NCBI RefSeq assembly: GCF_018128945.1
Contig: NZ_CP068393.1
Span: 2,418,001-2,482,000, forward strand
Direction: 5' to 3'
Source of the DNA: Aristaeella hokkaidonensis
GTDB lineage: Bacteria > Bacillota > Clostridia > Christensenellales > Aristaeellaceae
DNA: 64,000 nt
Shown here piece by piece: positions 58,151-64,000 of the stretch. Below the pieces are notes generated by a model. It did not search any database. It worked only from the letters and a program-made list of their open reading frames with translations, and had not been told where the DNA came from. Position 1 is the stretch's first letter. Each line of letters starts with the position of its first letter. The position numbers were made by a program, and so were the translations under genes.

Positions 58151-58159
58151 ATTAAGACG
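58151..58159 (-). promoter_or_regulatory. candidate ECF -10 element (CGTCTTAAT)
   Basis: Read on the minus strand; GAATGAAG lies 26 bases upstream of it, matching the GCATGAAT block of cassette 3. Confidence 0.5.
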
Positions 58160-58213
58160 CAGAAATCCTGCTTTATGCTTCATTCGCCGCAAAAAAAGTT
58201 CATAAACATGAAA

Positions 58214-58239
58214 AAGCGCAGGGCTCCTGCCCTGCGCTT
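58214..58239 (-). terminator. intrinsic terminator of ECF cassette 6
   Basis: AAGCGCAGGGC/GCCCTGCGCTT with a short loop and TTTTTC on the minus strand. Confidence 0.88.
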
Positions 58240-58254
58240 CCGGGTGATTCCGGC

Positions 58255-59058
58255 TTATTTCCATTCCGGGACCGCGTTATACATTTCTTCCATTTTGCTT
58301 TCATATTCTTCCATTATTTCCTGGTCTTCCGGCAGATTCCAGCCCTTCAAAGACTCTTCCATACCGGTTTTCCACCACTCCTCCTCGTACGCGTAATACG
58401 CTTCCATCTCTTCGGAGGCTTCCGGTATAGGATCACCCTTTTTCCAGATTGTCTTGTAATTGTCCGGACTGCCCTGGCGAATCTCGTCAATCTGCGGATC
58501 TATCTCAATAGACATCAGACTGCCCTTCCGCCGGTTTTCCAGTTTCTTCTCAGTACTGTGAATCAGAGGAACCCGGAAACGGAGATACAGGTTATACTTG
58601 CCGTCTTCTGTTCTTCCTTCAAACAGTACTGATGAATTGACTGAATCGAATCTTTCAGCGATTACTTCTATTTTGCCAGTCTTCATCTGGACAAGGTTCA
58701 GATGATATAAATCATTCTCCAGCGGAACCGTATCCCACTGCCATAACCAGCCGTACAGCATCAAGCCGCCGATCAGCACCACCAGGCTGATGACAGCAGG
58801 CAGCACCACCCGCAGAATCCGGCGGATTTTCTTCTGCCGCTTCATCTGCTTGAGCGTCCTGACAATGTCCCGCTGTTCCGCTTCATATTCCGCCCGGGTT
58901 TCTGCCGGCATATCCGCCTTCATTTCCTCATACTGCTTCCTGCATTCCTCGCAGGAGCCCATATGTTCCTCCACCAGCGCCCGGCTTTCATCGCTGGCGA
59001 CCCGGTCCAGCACCAGGGGCATCAGGTCACGGACCACATTGCATTCATTCTTTTTCAT
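58255..59058 (-). CDS. zinc-finger (ZAS) anti-sigma factor of ECF cassette 6
   Basis: 267 residues. The cytoplasmic domain has the zinc-binding pattern C6, H32, C36, C39 (VEEHMGSCEECRKQ), which defines the anti-sigma ZAS/zf-HC2 domain. A helical linker leads to a transmembrane segment at 84-104 (VVLPAVISLVVLIGGLMLYG) and an outer domain of 160 residues. ZAS proteins often sense redox or envelope stress. It overlaps the sigma gene by 14 bases. It is the only cassette here with this domain. Confidence 0.93.
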   Translation of the reverse strand: MKKNECNVVRDLMPLVLDRVASDESRALVEEHMGSCEECRKQYEEMKADMPAETRAEYEAEQRDIVRTLKQMKRQKKIRRILRVVLPAVISLVVLIGGLMLYGWLWQWDTVPLENDLYHLNLVQMKTGKIEVIAERFDSVNSSVLFEGRTEDGKYNLYLRFRVPLIHSTEKKLENRRKGSLMSIEIDPQIDEIRQGSPDNYKTIWKKGDPIPEASEEMEAYYAYEEEWWKTGMEESLKGWNLPEDQEIMEEYESKMEEMYNAVPEWK

Positions 59059-59545
59059 GTTGATTCTCCTTCATTGCTTCCTGCAGCATGCACCGGGCCC
59101 GGTAGTAAGTCACCCGGGACCAGGCCTCGCTCTTTTTGAACAGCTCCGCAATCTGCGGATGGGACAGATCACAGAAAGTGCGCAGGGTAAACACCTCGCG
59201 GTAAGGCTCCTCCAGGCTGTGCAGGTACCGGTGGGCGATCATCGCCTGGTCCTTTTGCGCAAGGTTCTCCGCGAAATCATACGGCGCGGGGATTTCCTCC
59301 GGCAGCGGTTCCGTAGGTTTCCGCCTGCGAAGCGAATCGTAATACAAGTGCTTCGCGATCCCGCACAGCCAGGTATAGACGCTGCTTCTTCCGTCGAAAC
59401 GATCGATGTTTTTGACCGCGCGGTAAAAGGTCTCCTGCATCAGTTCTTCCGCCAGCTCCGCGCTGCCGCTCAGCCGTGTCAGGTAGGCAGTCACTGTGCC
59501 GCTGTATTGCTGATAAATCTCATCCAGGTCCGCCGTAGTGCTCAC
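59045..59545 (-). CDS. ECF RNA polymerase sigma factor, cassette 6
   Basis: 166 residues from a GTG at 59545; a TTG at 59602 is the alternative and no ATG occurs early. The GTG is preferred because TGTAAC-N16-CGAC, a sigma-X-like promoter, overlaps the longer version. Region 2: VTAYLTRLSGSAELAEELMQ, ETFYRAVKN; region 4: LSHPQIAELFKKSEAWSRVT. The FTLRTFCDLSHPQIA segment is typical of the group that pairs with ZAS anti-sigma factors. Confidence 0.9.
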   Translation of the reverse strand: MSTTADLDEIYQQYSGTVTAYLTRLSGSAELAEELMQETFYRAVKNIDRFDGRSSVYTWLCGIAKHLYYDSLRRRKPTEPLPEEIPAPYDFAENLAQKDQAMIAHRYLHSLEEPYREVFTLRTFCDLSHPQIAELFKKSEAWSRVTYYRARCMLQEAMKENQHEKE

Positions 59546-59582
59546 CTCCCTTCCGCAGTACTGAAAGCCGCTTTCATCCTGT

Positions 59583-59610
59583 TTGTCGCAGTACCGGATC
59601 AACCGTTACA
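59583..59610 (-). promoter_or_regulatory. candidate sigma-X-like ECF promoter
   Basis: On the minus strand TGTAAC, 16 bases, CGACAA. It resembles the TGTAAC/CGAC consensus known for Bacillus ECF factors and differs from the CGTCTAAT type of the other cassettes. Confidence 0.45.
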
Positions 59611-59784
59611 AACTTTTTCAAAAAAATTTCAGTTCATCATATCATATTTTCCGAACAGACAACGTAAAAAAATTTTGTCTTCAAGGTTTCTTTAAGGTTC
59701 CCGTGCAGAATATGAGGTGCCGGGAGAAACCACCCGGCCAAAAACCCGAAGAAAACAGCAATCAATGAACGGAGGTATATGATC

Positions 59785-60423
59785 ATGAAGAAGACACTTG
59801 CACTGCTGATGGCCCTTGCCCTGGTCATCAGTGCCATCGCCCTCCCGGCGCTGGCGGAAAACAATACCGTGGACCAGACCACATCCGCAACTATGCAGAC
59901 CGCCCGGGGCGGACGAGGCGGAAAAGGACAGATGCCCGGACAGAATAACCGGAACAGCCAGATGCCCCAGATGCCAAACCAGAACGGACAGAATGCCCAG
60001 CCCCCGCAGATGCCTGATCAGAGCGGCCAGAATGGCCAGCAGCAGATTCCTGACCAGAACAACCAGCAACAGCTGCCCGGTAAGATCAGCCGGAAAGGAT
60101 TCCGCGGCGAAAATACTGCAGCCCGGACCGAGAAGCTTGAGCAGTGGCTGACCCAGCTGGTGACCGACGGCGTCATCACCCAGGAAGTTTCCGATGCGAT
60201 CCTGACCCATGTGAAGGAACAGCTCACACAAGCCCAGACCGGCACCGCCGCACCCGCGGAAAGCGCCGAAGCCCCCGCAGAGGCCGCTCCGGAAGGCAAT
60301 CCGGAAGAGCAGCTGCTGAAAGAAATGCTGGACAACGGCGTGATTACCCAGGAGCAGTACGACCAGTATGCCGCCCGCTTCTCCATGCCTGAAGCACCTG
60401 AAGCAGGAGCTGCCGGAACCTGA
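59785..60423 (+). CDS. secreted Gln/Asn/Pro/Met-rich protein with SHOCT-like repeats
   Basis: 212 residues; GGAGG nine bases before the ATG at 59785 (an ATG two codons earlier is too close). Signal peptide MKKTLALLMALALVISAIAL, PALA. Residues 40-100 repeat QMPNQNGQ-like units. Two segments, LTQLVTDGVITQEVSDAI near 118 and LKEMLDNGVITQEQYDQYAA near 177, look like SHOCT motifs. The operon continues with a two-component system after a hairpin, so this may be its sensor partner or target. Confidence 0.78.
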   Translation: MKKTLALLMALALVISAIALPALAENNTVDQTTSATMQTARGGRGGKGQMPGQNNRNSQMPQMPNQNGQNAQPPQMPDQSGQNGQQQIPDQNNQQQLPGKISRKGFRGENTAARTEKLEQWLTQLVTDGVITQEVSDAILTHVKEQLTQAQTGTAAPAESAEAPAEAAPEGNPEEQLLKEMLDNGVITQEQYDQYAARFSMPEAPEAGAAGT

Positions 60424-60438
60424 TCCATTCCTTTCACC

Positions 60439-60463
60439 GGACTCCCGGATTATCCGGGAGTCC
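60439..60463 (+). terminator. hairpin between secreted protein and response regulator genes
   Basis: Perfect 11-bp stem GGACTCCCGGA/TCCGGGAGTCC with a three-base loop. The 3' flank is CTTGTTG, so it may reduce rather than end transcription into the regulator gene. Confidence 0.6.
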
Positions 60464-60519
60464 CTTGTTGCCGTTTCAGGCATGGCTGTGATATCATCGA
60501 AGCACGGAGGAAATAAAAT

Positions 60520-61200
60520 ATGCGCGTTTTGCTGGTAGAGGATGACCGGAAGCTTTCCGCGGCGGTCTGCAAGCTGCTGGAGAAGGAGCGGATCACCGTT
60601 GATCCGGTCTATAACGGAACCGACGGCCTGGACTGGGCTCTGGGCGGCGGCTATGACGCCGTCATCCTGGACGTCATGCTCCCGGGCCTAGACGGTTTTT
60701 CCGTGCTGCGCGAAATGCGGAAGGAAAAGATTGCCACCCCCGTGCTGATGCTGACCGCCCGTGCCGCGCTGGAAGACCGGCTGACCGGCCTGGACAGCGG
60801 CGCGGACTACTATCTGCCCAAACCCTTTGAATCCGCAGAGCTGGTCAGCTGCCTGCGTGCCATCACCCGCCGGGGAGACAGCACACCGGTGATGAACCTG
60901 TGTTTCGGGGATATTGAGCTGGAGCAGAAAAGCGCAAAGCTCCGTAACACGGAAAACGCGCAGGAAGTCCGGCTCGGTGCGAAAGAATACCAGCTCATGG
61001 AAATCCTCCTCCGGAATCCGGCACAGATCCTGACAAAGGAAACCCTTTTCGAACGGGTCTGGGGCCTGGAAAGCGACGCTGAATACAACACGCTGGAAGT
61101 ATATATTTCCTTCCTGCGGAAAAAAATGGGCTTCATTGGTTCCCGGATGAAGATACGGGCTGCCCGGGGACTGGGTTACACCCTGGAGGAGGAAGCATGA
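60520..61200 (+). CDS. OmpR/PhoB-type response regulator
   Basis: 226 residues. Receiver with acidic pair D8-D9, phospho-acceptor D51 (VILDVMLPGLDG), Thr in LTAR and Lys in LPKPFESAEL. The C-terminal winged helix has the OmpR pattern (LGAKEYQLMEILLRNPAQIL, TKETLFERVWG, NTLEVYISFLRKKM). It overlaps the kinase gene by four bases (ATGA). Confidence 0.95.
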   Translation: MRVLLVEDDRKLSAAVCKLLEKERITVDPVYNGTDGLDWALGGGYDAVILDVMLPGLDGFSVLREMRKEKIATPVLMLTARAALEDRLTGLDSGADYYLPKPFESAELVSCLRAITRRGDSTPVMNLCFGDIELEQKSAKLRNTENAQEVRLGAKEYQLMEILLRNPAQILTKETLFERVWGLESDAEYNTLEVYISFLRKKMGFIGSRMKIRAARGLGYTLEEEA

Positions 61201-62507
61201 TCAGACGACTGCGCCGGCGCATGACCCTGATGGTGGTCGCTGTGCTGATCCTGGTCTCCGCCGGTATCGTGCTGGCCATTCACCTGGCCAATGAACACAG
61301 TATCGCCGCCCAGGCGGAAGCGACGCTCTCCATGCTGGCGGAAAACAGCGGTTCCCGTCCGGCGGACACCGGACGGCGGGAAGATATGCCCGCAATGAAG
61401 CCGGATGAGAACGACCCGGGCCGCGGCGCACGGATGAACCGGGGCAAAAAAGACTTCCGGGGTGAGCCGCCCGCCCTCCGCAGCGGTACCGAAGCCGATG
61501 CCGCCGGGCTGAGCAATTCCTATACCATTTCCCTGAGCGCAGACGGATCCGTCGCCTCCTGGACTTCGGACCGGACGGATCTGTATTCCGACGAGCAGGT
61601 ATCCGTCATGGCGGAAAGTATCCTGGCGGAAGGAAAAGAAAGCGGCCGGATCGGCACCCAATTCTACCGGAAAACAGAACAGAACGGACAGACTATGCTG
61701 GTCGTACTGGACGCACGGCTGGATTACCTGTCCGCCTCCAACGTGCTCCGTTCAACCATCCTGATCGCGGCGGCAGCCTGCGTCCTGCTTTCCTTGCTGG
61801 CTGCACTGCTGATCCGGCGGATGGTACAGCCGGTGGAGGAAGCCTTCACCCGGCAGAAACAGTTTGTCTCCGACGCCAGCCATGAACTGAAAACGCCACT
61901 GGCCGTCATCTCTGCCAACGCCGAGGTACTGGAACAGGAGATCGGGGAAAATGAAAACCTGGGATATATCCGTTCTGAGATCCGGCGCACGGACGCCCTG
62001 GTCAACAACCTGCTGACCCTGGCCCGACTGGACCGGAAGGAAGGGACAGCAGAGATGAAGCCCTTCGATCTCAGCCATGCGGTGCTGAACGTGGTACTGC
62101 CTTTCGAAAGCACGGTCTATGAAGCCGGCAAAACGCTGGAAACGGATATTCCGGAGGGTATTGAATGCACCGGAAACGAGGAAATGATCCAGCAGCTGAC
62201 CGTGATTCTGCTTTCCAACGCCCTGAAATATTCCAACGAAGGCGGACGGATTGAAGTAAGCCTGAAAGCCAGGGGAAAGCAGCGGGAACTGCGGGTGTTT
62301 AACACAGGCGATCCCATTGCCCCGGAGGATCAGGAAAAGATCTTTGACCGCTTCTGGCGGGCGGATCCCGCTCACGGCAGGGAGACCGGCGGCCACGGAC
62401 TGGGGCTTGCCATCGCCCGGAACATTGTGGAAACGCACAAGGGCCGGATCAGCGTGGAAAGCAGCGAAGGAAAAGGAACAGCGTTCAGCGTGATATTGAA
62501 CGCTTAA
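61197..62507 (+). CDS. sensor histidine kinase
   Basis: 436 residues. Two transmembrane helices (about 10-30 and 183-206) enclose an outer loop of about 150 residues with a Pro/Arg/Asp-rich start. The HisKA box has H229 in SDASHELKTPL; the ATPase domain has N-box NALKYSNEGG and G-box GGHGLGLAIARNIVETHKG. There is no HAMP, only a short juxtamembrane linker. It pairs with the response regulator just upstream and with the secreted protein before it. Confidence 0.95.
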   Translation: MIRRLRRRMTLMVVAVLILVSAGIVLAIHLANEHSIAAQAEATLSMLAENSGSRPADTGRREDMPAMKPDENDPGRGARMNRGKKDFRGEPPALRSGTEADAAGLSNSYTISLSADGSVASWTSDRTDLYSDEQVSVMAESILAEGKESGRIGTQFYRKTEQNGQTMLVVLDARLDYLSASNVLRSTILIAAAACVLLSLLAALLIRRMVQPVEEAFTRQKQFVSDASHELKTPLAVISANAEVLEQEIGENENLGYIRSEIRRTDALVNNLLTLARLDRKEGTAEMKPFDLSHAVLNVVLPFESTVYEAGKTLETDIPEGIECTGNEEMIQQLTVILLSNALKYSNEGGRIEVSLKARGKQRELRVFNTGDPIAPEDQEKIFDRFWRADPAHGRETGGHGLGLAIARNIVETHKGRISVESSEGKGTAFSVILNA

Positions 62508-62519
62508 CAGATATAATGA

Positions 62520-62550
62520 AAGCCCCGCATCAACCAACGATGCGGGGCTT
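62520..62550. terminator. bidirectional intrinsic terminator
   Basis: AAGCCCCGCATC/GATGCGGGGCTT with a seven-base loop and GATTTTAC on the plus side; lies between the convergent kinase and ABC genes. Confidence 0.88.
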
Positions 62551-62554
62551 GATT

Positions 62555-64000
62555 TTACTGTTCAATATAGTACTGTGCCTGGGCGTCCCAGAGTTCCCGG
62601 TATTTGCCCGCCGGGTTCTCCAGCAATTCCGCGTGGGTTCCCTGCTGGACGATCCGGCCTTTGTCAAACACGGTAATCTCATCACAGAACTGGCAGGAGG
62701 AAAGCCGGTGGCTGATATACACCGCCGTCCGATCCTCCACCATACTGCTGAAGCCGGCGTAGACCTGGGCTTCGGCAATGGGATCCAGGGCGGCGGTGGG
62801 CTCATCCAGCACGATAACCGGAGACCCTTTGTACAGTGCCCGGGCCAGCGCGATTTTCTGCGCCTCGCCGCCGGAGATTTCCACGCCCTTTTCCGACAGA
62901 TCCCGGTAGAGACAGGTCTCCAGGCCGTCCGGCATTTCCCGGTACCGGTCGTACAAAGCTGCTTTCCGGATACATTCCTCCGCCTTTGCCGCGTCATAGT
63001 TTTCACCGGCCGCGATGTTTTCTCCCAGGGAGAAGGCGAAGAGTTTAAAATCCTGGAAGACGAAGGAAAACAGCTTCATATAGTCATCATAGTCGTATTC
63101 CCGGATGTCCCTGCCGTCCAGCAGGATCTGTCCTTCCGTCGGATCATAGAGGCGGCAGAGCAGCTTCACAAAGGTGGTCTTGCCCGCGCCGTTTGCCCCC
63201 ACCAGGGCCTGCTTCCGGCCCGCGCGCAGGGTGAAGTTCACATTTTGCAGCACGTCCGTCTCACTGCCGGGATACCGGAAGAAAACATTCCGGAACTCAA
63301 TGGTATGCTCCGTTCCGCTGACCGGCAGGCCGCCCTGATGTTTAGCGTCCGGAAGATCCAGGTACTCAAACAGCTTCTCCAGGTGTCCCGTATAAACCCG
63401 GTTTTCGGAAAGAATGAAGAACAGGTCGCTGAAACTCTTCACCAGCTCCATCAGGGCGCCCACATACTGAACCACGCTGCCCACCGCGAAAGCGCCCAGG
63501 CTTGCCTTGGCAACGACGTACAGGTAGCACAGCGCGTTGCAGATCCCCCGGATCAGTTCCATCCCGCCCTCGCAGGCGCTCATTCTGCCCGTTTCCCTGT
63601 CATTCAGGTTCATCTCATTCATTTTCCGCATTTCCCGGTCGGCAATCCGGTCCTGGCGGTACAGCCGCACGTCCTTTGCCCGGGTAGTTTCCGCGTACAG
63701 GGCATGGCCGTAGAACATGAAAGCCCGGTTGAACCAGACGGTGCCGTCGGTCCAGCGCTTAAAGAATTCATCCTCCTTCTTCCGGAGGCGTGAATTGATC
63801 AGACCGGACAGGATCATGAGCCCCGCGGCGGCGATAATCCAGAGCCGGGAATCCAGCAGGATATTCCCTGTTCCGGCGGTAAAGAGGGAGGCGGTCAGCG
63901 CCACGGAGGCCGCGATACCGACAATCACCTTCACCAGGGACGGGGTGTCCCAGACCAGCTGGCCCAGGCCGTTGCCGAACATGAACAGGTTTTCCTGCAC
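62555..64000 (-). CDS. ABC transporter, fused type, 5' end outside the window
   Basis: 481 residues visible, with no trustworthy start: the frame is open to the window edge and only about half of the six-helix membrane domain is present. The ATPase part has Walker A GANGAGKTTF, signature variant ISGGEAQKIALARA, Walker B VIVLDEPTAALD and YISHRLSS. The C-helix loop differs from the exporters at 17988 and 49166 and fits the subgroup of ABC proteins used for peptide or lantibiotic-type export. The gene for a partner may lie beyond 64000. Confidence 0.9.
   Translation of the reverse strand: MQENLFMFGNGLGQLVWDTPSLVKVIVGIAASVALTASLFTAGTGNILLDSRLWIIAAAGLMILSGLINSRLRKKEDEFFKRWTDGTVWFNRAFMFYGHALYAETTRAKDVRLYRQDRIADREMRKMNEMNLNDRETGRMSACEGGMELIRGICNALCYLYVVAKASLGAFAVGSVVQYVGALMELVKSFSDLFFILSENRVYTGHLEKLFEYLDLPDAKHQGGLPVSGTEHTIEFRNVFFRYPGSETDVLQNVNFTLRAGRKQALVGANGAGKTTFVKLLCRLYDPTEGQILLDGRDIREYDYDDYMKLFSFVFQDFKLFAFSLGENIAAGENYDAAKAEECIRKAALYDRYREMPDGLETCLYRDLSEKGVEISGGEAQKIALARALYKGSPVIVLDEPTAALDPIAEAQVYAGFSSMVEDRTAVYISHRLSSCQFCDEITVFDKGRIVQQGTHAELLENPAGKYRELWDAQAQYYIEQ

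Overview
No rRNA, tRNA or mobile-element integrase is visible. The gene set points to a Bacillota (Clostridia-like) gut or rumen anaerobe with moderately high GC. The evidence is strong GGAGG ribosome sites, many ECF sigma factor/membrane anti-sigma cassettes, a VanW protein, LytTR with DUF3021, a DUF4179-like anti-sigma factor, BspA-type leucine-rich repeat proteins and a signal-less GH10 enzyme. The taxonomic call is inference; no marker gene is present. The window holds about 66 genes, two of them cut by its ends.

Layout. 1-5959: a 3' fragment of an unknown gene, a secreted protein, ECF cassette 1, a coiled-coil membrane protein and a CorA-type transporter. 6085-11600 (minus): a YgiN-like monooxygenase, three secreted or propeller-like proteins, a 28-residue membrane peptide and ECF cassette 2. 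11688-14959: a REP pair, a run of minus-strand housekeeping-type genes (MmcQ/YjbR, PHP phosphatase, DUF523, NUDIX), an unusual cluster of eight small hairpins, and an AraC regulator divergent from a GH10 gene. 16402-25134: MATE and ABC exporters, a WYL regulator, an ABC-2 drug-type transporter, and flavodoxin/LytTR/DUF3021. 25153-26120: a RAYT (REP-associated transposase) with its REP sequences. 26128-35197: an SH3/RCC1-like secreted protein, GNAT, VanW, a metallo-beta-lactamase-fold protein and ECF cassette 3. 35198-43526: an MFS transporter behind a leader that looks attenuated, DUF4177, a deformylase-like protein, AEC and Crp/Fnr genes, and flotillin. 43065-47655: one-module and five-module BspA-like surface proteins sharing a 40-bp upstream element. 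47795-54372: a Cas4/RecB-like nuclease domain protein, two small membrane proteins, an ABC exporter, a membrane M28 peptidase and a patatin. 54538-59545: ECF cassettes 4, 5 and 6. 59785-64000: a secreted Gln/Asn/Pro/Met-rich protein with an OmpR-type two-component system, and the 3' part of an ABC transporter.

The dominant theme is envelope sensing and export: six ECF sigma/anti-sigma pairs in 64 kb, one two-component system, LytTR, Crp/Fnr, WYL and AraC regulators, four ABC systems, and MATE, MFS and AEC carriers. Five of the six sigma genes and one orphan small gene have a CGTCTAAT-like element just upstream, the expected form of a shared autoregulated ECF promoter.

Intergenic DNA is crowded with repeats of at least five kinds: heptameric tandem repeats (ATTCATA/ATTCAGA types), the RAYT REP family, long near-perfect palindromes built on GTGACAGGGACAG, a TGTCATTCCGA...GGAATC family, and the TGAAATAT hairpin family. 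Several genes end inside heptamer arrays, which supply their last codons or stop codon.

The most unusual items are the eight-hairpin cluster at 13871-14073 (constant linkers, different but perfectly complementary stems, two halves in opposite orientation) and the MFS leader at 36350-36508 (consensus promoter, five-residue leader peptide, nested hairpins).
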